Assembly (NCBI GenBank): GCA_913056125.1
Contig: CAJXNC010000003.1
Coordinates: forward strand, 124,001 to 188,000
Direction: 5' to 3'
Length of the DNA stretch: 64,000 nucleotides
Source: an uncultured Altererythrobacter sp.
Lineage (GTDB): Bacteria; Pseudomonadota; Alphaproteobacteria; Sphingomonadales; Sphingomonadaceae
Shown here: positions 26,841 to 35,684 of the stretch, piece by piece
How the letters are laid out: each line of letters opens with the position of its first letter
How positions within the stretch are numbered: position 1 is the stretch's first letter
Position numbers and translations under genes: made by a program
Notes under the pieces: model-generated
The model's input: only the letters and a program-made list of their open reading frames with translations
Databases searched by the model: none
What the model was told of the DNA's origin: nothing

Positions 26841-26956
26841 GGTGATGCGTCCTCTCTTCGTATTTTCCGGGCTTGCTATTGCCAGATGCCGCAAAAGGAA
26901 AGCGCAAGACTTTGCGCCCGATCAGTTATGCGGCGAGAAACACACTGCGACAGGCG

Positions 26957-27880
26957 TTATTTCTCCAGCAGCTTGGCCTCTTCCAGCTTGACGAGGTGCC
27001 ACAGCGTCTCGGTGACCGGCGCTTCGAGCCCCTCGGCCTTGGCCGCCTCTACGATAGCGCCATTGATGGCATCGACTTCGGTCCGGCGACCGGCCTTCAC
27101 GTCCTGCAACATGCTTGCCTCATGGTCGGCATGGTCGGTCATGGAGGTTTCGGTGAGGTCATGGATCGGCTTGGGATCGATCATCGCACCATTGGCATGG
27201 GCGGCCGCCACGCCTTCGTCGACAGCGGCGCGGATGGTCGCGCGCGCATAGTCGCTGGCGCCAAGGAAGCCGGGCGTGCGCAGGGTCAGCGCGCACATCG
27301 GGTTCATTGCCGCGTTGAAGATCGCCTTGGACCAGATTGCCTCGTGAATCTTCGGGTCGAGCTGGGCAGGAAGGTTTCCGGTCGTCAACGCATCGGCGAC
27401 CTTCTGTGCAAAGGCCGGATCCCCGCCGAAAGCGGGGTAGAGCTTGGAATAGCCTTCGCCATGGCTGCGCACCTTGCCGGGGCCTTCAAGGTCGGAGGGC
27501 AGCATGCTGGCGCCGACTATGACCTGAGCGTCCGGGACGAAGCCGGCCAGCTTGCGGTCATTGCCGAGGCCGTTTTGCAGGCTGAGCAAATGGGTGTCCG
27601 GCCCGATGGCGTGCCTGATGCCTTCAAGTGCGCCTGTCGTGTGGAAGGTCTTGGTGAAGACGACCACCAGGTCGAAAGGGCCCGTGGCATCGGCAGGCAG
27701 GCAGGCGGGGATGGGCAGGTGTTCGACCCCGGCGCGCGTATCGAGTTCGAGGCCATGCGCATTGATCGCGTCCACATGCGGCTGGCTAACATCGATCAGC
27801 GTGACCTCGCAGCCGGCGCGGTAGAAGGCAGCGCCGAACAGGCAGCCCATCGCGCCCGAACCGAGGATTCCGACCTTCAT
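26957..27880 (-). CDS. 2-dehydropantoate 2-reductase family (ketopantoate reductase/PanE-ApbA)
   Basis: MKVGILGSGAMGCLFGAAFYRAGCEVTLIDVSQPHVDAIN; VFTKTFHTTGAL; ATGA overlap with the upstream NUDIX gene; longer ORF is out-of-frame read-through of NUDIX. Confidence 0.85.
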   Translation of the reverse strand: MKVGILGSGAMGCLFGAAFYRAGCEVTLIDVSQPHVDAINAHGLELDTRAGVEHLPIPACLPADATGPFDLVVVFTKTFHTTGALEGIRHAIGPDTHLLSLQNGLGNDRKLAGFVPDAQVIVGASMLPSDLEGPGKVRSHGEGYSKLYPAFGGDPAFAQKVADALTTGNLPAQLDPKIHEAIWSKAIFNAAMNPMCALTLRTPGFLGASDYARATIRAAVDEGVAAAHANGAMIDPKPIHDLTETSMTDHADHEASMLQDVKAGRRTEVDAINGAIVEAAKAEGLEAPVTETLWHLVKLEEAKLLEK

Positions 27881-28422
27881 TTGATTTCTCCGAGCATGGC
27901 GGGACCGAGCAGGGCAAGCAGCTTGGTGTCGATGGCCATTCCGGCGTCGCGGAATGCGGCGATCTGCTGCGGCACTTCGGTCAGCGCCACGCGGTGGACC
28001 ACGATATTCTCGCCCGGAACGCCGCCGCCTTCTCCAACCTTGGTCAGGCCGCTTGCGCGCAGGAAGGTGAAGCCTTCGCTGGTCATGCCGGGAGAGGAGA
28101 AGAATGTGCCAAGATCGGCCCACTCGGCAGCTTCGTAACCGGTTTCCTCGACCAGCTCACGCTTGGCAGCGGCGAGCGGATCCTCGCCCTCGGCGCCCTC
28201 ATCGTCACCGATAAGGCCGGCGGGCAGTTCGATGCAGGGACGGCCGAGCGGCACACGATATTGCTCGACCAGGATCACGTGATCGCCATCCAGCGGCAGG
28301 ATCACCGCAGCACGGATGCCGCGCGCGCGGCTGACATATTCCCAGCGGCCACGGCGCTTGGCGGTGATCCACCGGCCCGTCCACATGATCTCTTCGGGCG
28401 CATCAGCGTCTGCAACTGTCAT
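27877..28422 (-). CDS. NUDIX hydrolase (ADP-ribose pyrophosphatase-like)
   Basis: ELPAGLIGDDEGAEGEDPLAAAKRELVEETGYEA Nudix box. Confidence 0.9.
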   Translation of the reverse strand: MTVADADAPEEIMWTGRWITAKRRGRWEYVSRARGIRAAVILPLDGDHVILVEQYRVPLGRPCIELPAGLIGDDEGAEGEDPLAAAKRELVEETGYEAAEWADLGTFFSSPGMTSEGFTFLRASGLTKVGEGGGVPGENIVVHRVALTEVPQQIAAFRDAGMAIDTKLLALLGPAMLGEIK

Positions 28423-28460
28423 GGCATTCGCGCCTATCCGAGCGCGCGGGCGCGTTCAAC

Positions 28461-29135
28461 TCACAGTTCGATCAAGCGGTCAGGAAGCTCGTTCTCGTCA
28501 TCTTCGGCGCGCGGGAAATGTTCGGACAGGACCTTGCCGACATCGCGTACGCCGGCGGCAATGCCTTCGGCCACGCAGCCCTTGCGTATTTCCGTGAGCA
28601 TGTCGGCCATGGCTTCACCCCAGACTTCTGCGGAGACTTTCGCGGCAATCGGCTCGTCAGCGACGATTTCCGCGCGATGCTCGTGCATGGAAAGATAGAT
28701 GAGCACGCCTGTGCGGCCATGGGTGCGCTTTTCCGCACCAACCTTGAACAAGTGGATGGCCTTCTCCCGCACGCGGGCCGATTTGGCCGGGCCGGGGATC
28801 ATCAGGAATTTGAGCGGCGTCCAGAGTTGCATGGCCCAGGTCGTCACGAAGGCGATCAGGCCCAGCGCGATGGTCATGGTTGCCAGTTCGCCCGTACTCC
28901 AGTCATGGCCCCAGCCGCCGCGCAACATGTCCCAGAAGTCGAGGAAGGGCTGCGGCACGAAGGCGAACAGGCTCATCGCGGTAAAGGCCACGCCCGCCGC
29001 CCAGACAAGGGCGACATCGGTATAGCCGTCGGAGCATTCCGCCAGCACGGTCACGATCTCGCCGCTCGTGGTGAGTTCGGCTTCGGCCACCGCATCGGAC
29101 ACGATCGTGTGCTGTTCAGGAGTGAGAATAGCCAT
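28461..29135 (-). CDS. TPM-domain membrane protein
   Basis: MAILTPEQHTIVSDAVAEAELTTSGEIVTVLAE plus two hydrophobic stretches; adjacent to two other TPM proteins and LemA. Confidence 0.75.
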   Translation of the reverse strand: MAILTPEQHTIVSDAVAEAELTTSGEIVTVLAECSDGYTDVALVWAAGVAFTAMSLFAFVPQPFLDFWDMLRGGWGHDWSTGELATMTIALGLIAFVTTWAMQLWTPLKFLMIPGPAKSARVREKAIHLFKVGAEKRTHGRTGVLIYLSMHEHRAEIVADEPIAAKVSAEVWGEAMADMLTEIRKGCVAEGIAAGVRDVGKVLSEHFPRAEDDENELPDRLIEL

Positions 29136-29136
29136 C

Positions 29137-29961
29137 TTACCAGCCTCCCGAGGCGCCGCCGCCTCCGAATGAGCCGCCGCCGCCGGAGAACCCTCCGCCG
29201 CCGCCGAAGCCGCCTCCGCCGCCCCAGCCACCGCCACCACCCCAGTGGTCGCTATCGCCGGAGAGACCGCGGGCTACTGCCTTGCCAGCTTCCCAAAGGA
29301 TGATGTCGCCCACGACATTGCCTGCGCCATAGCGCCGACGACGCCCGCCGCCGCGCACCATCGGCAGGATGAAGAAGAAGACCATGAAGCCGATCCAGAA
29401 GATCGCGCCGATCGGGAAGCCGCCTTCGCGCTCGCGGCCCTGTGTGACCTGTTGGGCGATCGCCGCAGCTTCCTCGGGCGGCAATTCGAGCTGGGTGATG
29501 ATCCGGTCGGCACCATGGACGATGCCGCCGGTCATGTCGCCATTACGGAAATAGGGCTTCATCTCCTCGATAATGTCAAAGGCCAGCCCGTCGGGCATGA
29601 TCGCTTCGAGGCCATAGCCGACCTCGATCCGCATCTGCCTTTCATTGGGAGCGACAATCAGCAGGACGCCGTCATTGCGTTCCTCGTCGCCAATGCCCCA
29701 GTGCCTGCCGAGCTGGTAGCCGTAATCGGCGATGTCATAGCCGCCCAGATCGGGAATGGTGGCTACCACGAATTGCCGCTGGTTGCGCGTCTCGAAATCG
29801 AGCAGCATCTGTTCGAGCGCCGCTTCCTGCTGCGGATCGAGCAGGTCCGCCTGGTCGACCACGGGCGAGTTGTTAAGCTCGGGAAATGTCGGCTGGGCTT
29901 GGGCGAGGCCTGCGAATGCCAGCGTCAGTGTTGCAAGCAGGATCGAAATCCAGCGGATCAT
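29137..29961 (-). CDS. TPM-domain protein with Gly-rich C-terminus
   Basis: Signal peptide; VVDQADLLDPQQEAALEQML; RNDGVLLIVAPNERQMRIEVGYGLE; GGGGGFSGGGGSFGGGGASGGW tail. Confidence 0.9.
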   Translation of the reverse strand: MIRWISILLATLTLAFAGLAQAQPTFPELNNSPVVDQADLLDPQQEAALEQMLLDFETRNQRQFVVATIPDLGGYDIADYGYQLGRHWGIGDEERNDGVLLIVAPNERQMRIEVGYGLEAIMPDGLAFDIIEEMKPYFRNGDMTGGIVHGADRIITQLELPPEEAAAIAQQVTQGREREGGFPIGAIFWIGFMVFFFILPMVRGGGRRRRYGAGNVVGDIILWEAGKAVARGLSGDSDHWGGGGGWGGGGGFGGGGGFSGGGGSFGGGGASGGW

Positions 29962-30509
29962 GCGGCGTCCTCCAATTCGTTCGCGGGCGCGGTGTTGTCA
30001 TTGGCGGGCAGTGATGGATGCCGCTGCATGTGCTGCACCAATTCCTCCGTTCCGGCCATCACGGCAGCTTCCAGGTTCCCGTCGCCGAATGCCGGCAACA
30101 TGATGTCGTCGAGCACTTGCTGGCAATATTCGTCGGTGAAGCTCTCTTCGAGGCCGAGGCCGACTTCGATCCGGACCTTGCGTTCATTGGGAGCAACCAT
30201 GATCATCAAACCGTCATTGCGCTCGCTGTGCCCAAGGCGCCATGCATTGGCATATAGCAGCGAGAAATCGTCGATCTCGTAGCCATGCAGGCTCTCGACC
30301 GTGACCACTCCCATTTGCTGGCCAAACTGCGCTTCCGCCCGGTCGAGAATCTGCGTTAGCTGCGCCTCCGCCTGAGGCGAGAGAATCTCCGCCGCGTCGC
30401 GGACCCGGCCGCCTTCCTCAGTGAAGTAGGGGAAGGCGTTCTCGGGCTCCGCTGCGGCTGTGCAGGCCGCCACAAGGGCGGCCAGCAACACGGTCAGGCT
30501 GCGCCTCAC
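29958..30509 (-). CDS. TPM-domain protein
   Basis: RNDGLMIMVAPNERKVRIEVGLGLEESFTD; lipoprotein/signal N-terminus; ATGA overlap with the next gene. Confidence 0.85.
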   Translation of the reverse strand: MRRSLTVLLAALVAACTAAAEPENAFPYFTEEGGRVRDAAEILSPQAEAQLTQILDRAEAQFGQQMGVVTVESLHGYEIDDFSLLYANAWRLGHSERNDGLMIMVAPNERKVRIEVGLGLEESFTDEYCQQVLDDIMLPAFGDGNLEAAVMAGTEELVQHMQRHPSLPANDNTAPANELEDAA

Positions 30510-31111
30510 TCGCTGCGCATATCGAGAGTCGGGGCGACCTCGGCTCCTTCGGTGACGGCTTCATAGGATTCCATCGGTTCCGCACCGTGGATGATGTTCG
30601 CGCCGATCGTGTCGGGGAAGGTACGGATCGTGGTGTTATAGACGCGCACCGCCTCGTTATAGTCGCGGATGGCGACGCGGATGCGGTTCTCGCTGCCTTC
30701 GAGCTGCGTCATGAAGCGGCCGAAATTCTCCTGGCTGCGCAGTTCGGGATAACGCTCGACGCTGACCATGAGGCGCGACAGGGCACCGGACAGTTCGCCC
30801 TGTGCAGCCTGGAAGGCCTGCATCTTGGCCGGATCGCCAAGGTCGTCTGCCGAAAGCTGGATTTCCGGGCGGGTCGCCGATGCACGCGCCTGGATCACGC
30901 CTTCAAGCGTCTCGCGCTCCTGCTCGGCGGAAGACATGACGATTTCCTGGAGGTTCGGGATCAGGTTTGCGCGTTCCTGGAATGCCGCCTGCACGTCGGC
31001 CCACTTGGCCTTGGCATTCTCTTCCGCGGCCGGCACCGAATTGATGCCGCAGCTCGCCAGCGCAAGGCTTGCAAACATGAGTGTGGCCAGCTTGGCCAGT
31101 CGACTGAACAT
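30506..31111 (-). CDS. lemA: LemA family protein
   Basis: Lipobox LALASCG; WADVQAAFQERANLIPNLQEIV...YNEAVRVYNTTIRTFP typical LemA pattern. Confidence 0.9.
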   Translation of the reverse strand: MFSRLAKLATLMFASLALASCGINSVPAAEENAKAKWADVQAAFQERANLIPNLQEIVMSSAEQERETLEGVIQARASATRPEIQLSADDLGDPAKMQAFQAAQGELSGALSRLMVSVERYPELRSQENFGRFMTQLEGSENRIRVAIRDYNEAVRVYNTTIRTFPDTIGANIIHGAEPMESYEAVTEGAEVAPTLDMRSE

Positions 31112-31171
31112 GCGATGATCCTCCAAAGTCCCCAAGAAATCAGGTGTATTGTTAATATAGCACGGCGATAA

Positions 31172-31210
31172 CCCGTTTCAAGAAACGGGCTTGCACTTGT
31201 CGTTAGTGCA
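31172..31210. promoter_or_regulatory. Two inverted repeats in the lemA-mscL divergent region
   Basis: CCCGTTTC-AA-GAAACGGG (31172-31189) and TGCAC-N9-GTGCA (31192-31210). Confidence 0.4.
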
Positions 31211-31254
31211 CCACGCTGGCAAGTATGTGACAGATATCAGCAGGGGAGTGAGCA

Positions 31255-31683
31255 ATGCTCAAGGACTTCAAGGAATTCATAGCCAAGGGCAATGTGATGG
31301 AACTGGCCGTCGCGGTCATCATCGCAGGCGCCTTTGCAACTATCGTTGGTTCGATGACGAACGACCTCATCATGCCGATCGTCGGTGCGATCTTCGGTGA
31401 CGTCGATTTCTCCAACAAGTACATCGTGCTGAGCGGCGAGGTCGAAGCGGGCATGTCGCTCGAAGCGGCGCGCGAGGCCGGCGCCAATGTGTTGGCATGG
31501 GGTGCCTTCATTTCGACCGTGATCAACTTCCTGATCCTGGCCTTCATCATCTTCCTGCTCGTGCGCTACTCCAAGAAGGTGCAGGAACGCTTCGAAAAGG
31601 AAGAGGAAGCAGCACCGGAAGCGCCTGCCGGCCCGACCGAGATCGAGCTGCTGACCGAGATCCGGGACAGCCTCAAGAAGTAA
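31255..31683 (+). CDS. mscL: Large-conductance mechanosensitive channel MscL
   Basis: MLKDFKEFIAKGNVMELAVAVIIAGAFATIVGSMTNDLIMPIVG; C-terminal LLTEIRDSLKK. Confidence 0.97.
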   Translation: MLKDFKEFIAKGNVMELAVAVIIAGAFATIVGSMTNDLIMPIVGAIFGDVDFSNKYIVLSGEVEAGMSLEAAREAGANVLAWGAFISTVINFLILAFIIFLLVRYSKKVQERFEKEEEAAPEAPAGPTEIELLTEIRDSLKK

Positions 31684-31857
31684 CGGTACGGCTCCGGCCC
31701 GCTCCCCCACCCGGCCTCCCAAGGCATTATCCTGTTTGGGTGGCCGGCCATCCGGGGGAAGCATTCCCCCAGGATCCTTCCTCTGCCGGATGCGGGAGTG
31801 GGCTGGTGCCGCAAGCTCATGGCGGATGCCATGAGCGCACCCCGCAAGGGCAGTCAC

Positions 31858-31885
31858 TTCACATTAAGCTGCGCTTCTCTATATA
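31858..31885 (+). promoter_or_regulatory. Candidate sigma70-type promoter for the tmRNA gene
   Basis: TTCACA - 16 nt - TATATA just upstream of the predicted acceptor piece. Confidence 0.45.
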
Positions 31886-31890
31886 GGGCG

Positions 31891-32312
31891 TGCCGGTTTC
31901 GGCCGGATATGGCGATAAATTGCCGTGCGTAATAGATGCAGCGGACCCGGGGGCAGTACCCGGCGGCTCCACCACAAAACGCTGAGAGACCAGCGGATTA
32001 TGACGGGGCCGAACCAGGATCGACGTGTATTCAAAGGCATGGTTTTTGCTCGGGCTGAGTACCCCGTAAAACTGTTCAAAACACACAAGTGCCAACGATA
32101 ACGAAGCACTCGCAGTTGCAGCGTAATTCTACGTCCTAACGGACTGAATTTACAAAGCTAAAGCGCGGTTGGACCCACCGGGCAACAGAAGCGGATTCCG
32201 GGGGCCCGGGGAGGGCCTAGCAACAGAACCTCCCCACCTTTCCCTCAACAGAGCCTAGAAGGCACACAAAGCGACCAAGCGGGGCGTAAGGGAGCCGAAA
32301 CGCTGCCTAGCG
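31891..32312 (+). ncRNA. ssrA: Two-piece, circularly permuted tmRNA (ssrA); acceptor piece ending in CCA at 31974, spacer, coding piece starting GGGGCCG at 32005; 3' end approximate
   Basis: Acceptor ...GGACCCGGGGGCAGTACCCGGCGGCTCCACCA; GGGGCCG pairs with CGGCTCC as a 7-bp acceptor stem with G3-U; GGGGCCGAACCAGGATCGACG tmRNA 5' motif; tag ORF ANDNEALAVAA* at 32091-32126; inter-piece pairing GTTTCGGC (31896-31903) with GCCGAAAC (32294-32301). Confidence 0.93.
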
Positions 32313-32384
32313 AAGCCCTGCGTCAATGGAAAATGCTATATCCATGCATATATAGCAAAAAACAGACCGAAAACGGGTTCGCAT

Positions 32385-33047
32385 ATGAAAATCAGCAGAC
32401 GCCATTTTATCGGCGGCGCCATCGCCACCACTGTCGGAGCGTCCGCCGCCCAGGCCTGCGTCGAACTGAGTCGCAATCTCGCTCCTCAGGGCGCCGCGCT
32501 GGCACCAGTGACCGAACCGGCACCCATGGCCGCCGACATGCCTCCGCTCCTGAAAGAGGCGCTCGTCGCGCTCGACACCCACGCGCAGCATATCCAGCAT
32601 CGCGACCGGCTGGCGCTGGTCGATTTCGCCGTCCATTCGCGCGAACCACGCTTCCACATCGTCAATGTTGAAAGCGGCGAGGTGGAGGAGAGCTGGCTGG
32701 TCGCACATGGCAGCGGTTCCGATCCGCAGGCGACCGGAGCCTTGCAGAGCTTTTCCAATCGCCCGGGATCGAATGCCACTTCGCGCGGCGCCTATGTCAC
32801 TACCAATTTCTACACCGGGAAACATGGCCGCTCGCAGCGGCTGGTCGGGCTCGACGAAAGCAACGACATGGCGATGGACCGTGCCATCGTGATCCACGGC
32901 GCGAGCTATGTCGATCCGGCGCTGATCCCGGCGCAAGGCCGGATCGGGCGTAGCCAGGGCTGCTTCGCCTTCGAACAAAGCGAGGTTGGCAGGGTAATGG
33001 AGATATTGGGCGAAGGCCGCCTGATCTATGCGGGGAAGCCGGCCTAG
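32385..33047 (+). CDS. Murein L,D-transpeptidase catalytic domain family protein, Tat-like signal
   Basis: SRRHFIGG signal; MAMDRAIVIHGASYVDP...GRIGRSQGCFAFEQSEV matches YkuD-like HxxN/SxGC active site style. Confidence 0.85.
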   Translation: MKISRRHFIGGAIATTVGASAAQACVELSRNLAPQGAALAPVTEPAPMAADMPPLLKEALVALDTHAQHIQHRDRLALVDFAVHSREPRFHIVNVESGEVEESWLVAHGSGSDPQATGALQSFSNRPGSNATSRGAYVTTNFYTGKHGRSQRLVGLDESNDMAMDRAIVIHGASYVDPALIPAQGRIGRSQGCFAFEQSEVGRVMEILGEGRLIYAGKPA

Positions 33048-33295
33048 TTCGCTTCTGCGGCCGCTTTCGCCGCTTCCTTTTCCGCCCGCTCATATTTCAG
33101 GCAGTCTAGGATCTTCGCGCCGGCCAGGAACACTGCACCGGTGCAGGCGAGGAACAGCGCCCAGCCGCCCCAGCCGGGATATTGCTCGAGATAAGCCGTA
33201 CCGCGCGTGCACGCGCCCAGCGCCAGCGCATAGATAATCAGGAACGCTTCACCGCGGGTCTTGATCTTGAACAGTCTTGATAGCTTTTGAAGCAT
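33044..33295 (-). CDS. Small membrane protein, unknown function
   Basis: 83 aa with two hydrophobic segments and charged C-terminus; shares CTAG stop with the convergent gene. Confidence 0.6.
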   Translation of the reverse strand: MLQKLSRLFKIKTRGEAFLIIYALALGACTRGTAYLEQYPGWGGWALFLACTGAVFLAGAKILDCLKYERAEKEAAKAAAEAN

Positions 33296-33417
33296 CCCGT
33301 CCCCTTCTTAACAAAGGATAGAGCAACCATCGTGCCAAACACGGCTGGCTGCGGGATACGAAGGTTAACGCCCGGGCAAGTGTAAGGCAATCCGACAGGG
33401 AAGGTGGAATTGACGTC

Positions 33418-34668
33418 TCAGGTGAGTTCGGACAGATCGAGCAGGTCGAGCATCTTTGTGCGTGCGGCGCGGATTGTGTCTGCCAGCGCCTCATTGCCGA
33501 TATCTGTCGCATCTATCTGATCGGGCCAATAGGCAGAGATCACACCTTCCATCGCCTCTGCCTTTGCCTGTGTCAGCATGAAGCGCGGATCCACCTTGGC
33601 CGGGTCCGCCACCACGCGCAGACGCAGGCAGGCGGGGCCGCCGCCATTGGCCATGGACTGCCGCACATCGACCACCTTCACGTGGCGGATCGGACCGTTG
33701 CCAGCGAGCATGTCCTGCAACCACGACCAGACGGGCACGGAATCGCGGCATTCCTCCGGAACGACCAGCGTCATCTCGCCCGACGGCGGGGTGAGCAGCT
33801 GGGCGTTGAACAGGTAGGATGTGATTGCTTCTGACAGGCTGACACGATCAGCCGGCACTTCCACCACCTGCGCACCGGGGCACTTGGCAGTGATTGCATC
33901 ATAGGTCCCCTGTCGATCGGCAAATGCGAGCTCGTGGGTGAACAGCACCCGCTCATTGGCGACGGCGACCACGTCATTGTGGAAGGCTCCGGCCGCTATG
34001 GCATCGGGATTCTGCTCGACGAAGAGCACGCGCTCGGGATCGAGACCGTGCTTCCGAGCGACGATGCGACTGGCCTGTTCGTGCTGGCGCGCAGGAAATT
34101 TGCCGCCGCTGCGACCATAGACGAAGACTTCGAGACCCGGCGCGCCATGTTCGTCGGCAAAACGCATGTGGTTGGCCGCGCCCTCATCGCCGAAACAGGC
34201 CGGGACAGGGCCGTGCACGGCAAAGGTGCTTTCATCGGCGAAAGCGAGTTTCAGCTGCGCCAGCGTATCGGGCCATTCCTGGCTGCGATGCGGCATGGAC
34301 ACCAGATTGGCGACGGTAAGGTGGCACTTGCCGTCCGCCGTGTCGGGTGCGGGCGAAACAGTGGCGGCGTTGGCCGTCCACATCGAACTGGCCGACCATG
34401 CCCCGGCTATCAGCCCGGGATCGGTAGTCTCGTCGGCAGCCAGTGCTTCAAGCCAGCGCGAGTTGGGACGCGGCAGAGGCAGCAGGAACCCCTGGGCGAG
34501 GCCAGCGTCCATATTGCCGCGCATCTTGGCGATTCCCTGCAGCGCCGCGGCGCGCGGGTAAGAGGTGTCGCCGGCATTTTTCGTCGCCGCCAGATTGCCA
34601 AGGCTGAGCCCGGCATAGTTGTGGCTAGGGCCGACAAGCCCGTCGAAATTGATTTCCTGCAGTTTCAA
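33418..34668 (-). CDS. astB: N-succinylarginine dihydrolase
   Basis: MKLQEINFDGLVGPSHNYAGLSLGNLAATKN; VFVYGRSG; NGGGPACLRLRV; adjacent to astA. Confidence 0.95.
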   Translation of the reverse strand: MKLQEINFDGLVGPSHNYAGLSLGNLAATKNAGDTSYPRAAALQGIAKMRGNMDAGLAQGFLLPLPRPNSRWLEALAADETTDPGLIAGAWSASSMWTANAATVSPAPDTADGKCHLTVANLVSMPHRSQEWPDTLAQLKLAFADESTFAVHGPVPACFGDEGAANHMRFADEHGAPGLEVFVYGRSGGKFPARQHEQASRIVARKHGLDPERVLFVEQNPDAIAAGAFHNDVVAVANERVLFTHELAFADRQGTYDAITAKCPGAQVVEVPADRVSLSEAITSYLFNAQLLTPPSGEMTLVVPEECRDSVPVWSWLQDMLAGNGPIRHVKVVDVRQSMANGGGPACLRLRVVADPAKVDPRFMLTQAKAEAMEGVISAYWPDQIDATDIGNEALADTIRAARTKMLDLLDLSELT

Positions 34669-35684
34669 CGCGCGATGCTCCAGACCATGTCGCCATGGCC
34701 CACTTCGAGCAAGTCGGCAGCACGGCTGTCGATGGCAATGCCATCGCCCCTCACTTCATGTGCGCCGTAGCAGCAGCGGAAATCCGCCAGCCGTCCGGTT
34801 GCGATCAGTGCCTTTTCACCCTTGTCGAGATCGGTTTCGATTATCGGCAGATGGGCCGCTTTCTTGATGCTGGTTACATTGTCGGTGCGCGCTAGCATGG
34901 TTGGGCCGCCATCGAAAATGTCGACATAGCCCTCGTAGGAAAAGCCCTCGTTCTCCAGCATGCGCATGGCGGCGCGGCCATTGGGATGGGGCAGGCCGAT
35001 GACTTTGCGCGCCTCGTCGCTAAGAAGCGCGGTATAGACCGGGTGCTTTGGCATGAGGTCGGCAATGAATTGCGTGCCGTGGACGGCGTTGAACTCGTCG
35101 GCCTCCTGGAAACTCATGCCGAAGAACTTGCCGCCAATGGCGTCCCAGAAGGGTGATCCGCCCTTGTCGTCGATGATGCCGCGCAATTCGGCCAGGATCC
35201 GGTCGCCAAAGCGCTCTCGGTGGCTGGCGATGAACAGGTAGCGGCTTCGTGCGAGTAACAGACCAAGCCCGCCGGCGCGTTCACCCGGATGGAGGAACAG
35301 TCCGCCCACTTCGCTGCATCCGCCGAGATCGTTGGTCAGGGTGAGCATTTCTGCGCGGACCGTGCGATCGAGCTCCTGCGATTGCTGGGTGAGCATGGTC
35401 AGGCGGTAGGAATAGAACGGCCAGCTTTGCCCGACCTGGGTGAAAAGCTGGCTGGTGCCGCGCACTTCGCCCGTCTCGGTGTTTTCCAACACGAGCACGA
35501 ACAGCTCTTCGGCGAGGTCGAGATCTTCGCCATCGCGGGAAAAGGCCTTGGCCGACTGTTCCAGCTTGCTGGTCAATGTCTTCCGGTCGGGCTGCAAATT
35601 GGTGAACCCGCCCCCGGTCAACTTGGCCATTTCGTAAAGTGGCTGGAGGTCCTTCAGCGCAGCGGCGCGGATCACGAAGCTCAT
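34665..35684 (-). CDS. astA: Arginine N-succinyltransferase
   Basis: MSFVIRAAALKDLQPLYEMAKLTGGGFTNLQPDRKTL; CSEVGGLFLHPGERAGGLGLLLARSRYLF; ATGA overlaps at both ends. Confidence 0.95.
   Translation of the reverse strand: MSFVIRAAALKDLQPLYEMAKLTGGGFTNLQPDRKTLTSKLEQSAKAFSRDGEDLDLAEELFVLVLENTETGEVRGTSQLFTQVGQSWPFYSYRLTMLTQQSQELDRTVRAEMLTLTNDLGGCSEVGGLFLHPGERAGGLGLLLARSRYLFIASHRERFGDRILAELRGIIDDKGGSPFWDAIGGKFFGMSFQEADEFNAVHGTQFIADLMPKHPVYTALLSDEARKVIGLPHPNGRAAMRMLENEGFSYEGYVDIFDGGPTMLARTDNVTSIKKAAHLPIIETDLDKGEKALIATGRLADFRCCYGAHEVRGDGIAIDSRAADLLEVGHGDMVWSIAR

Noticed and set aside
25140-27251. 703-aa plus-strand ORF
   Set aside because: Antisense to hydroxyacid dehydrogenase and GST genes, which have strong family motifs.
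1-28422. Mobile element or integrative island boundaries for the accessory region
   Set aside because: No transposase, integrase, tRNA-associated direct repeats or IS ends were recognised; accessory nature is inferred only from gene content.
29140-29240. Possible DNA repeat element (CCGCCG-rich)
   Set aside because: Encodes the Gly-rich tail typical of TPM proteins; low-complexity coding rather than an independent element.
31859-32109. Short minus-strand ORFs over the tmRNA locus
   Set aside because: Region is fully explained by the permuted tmRNA on the plus strand.
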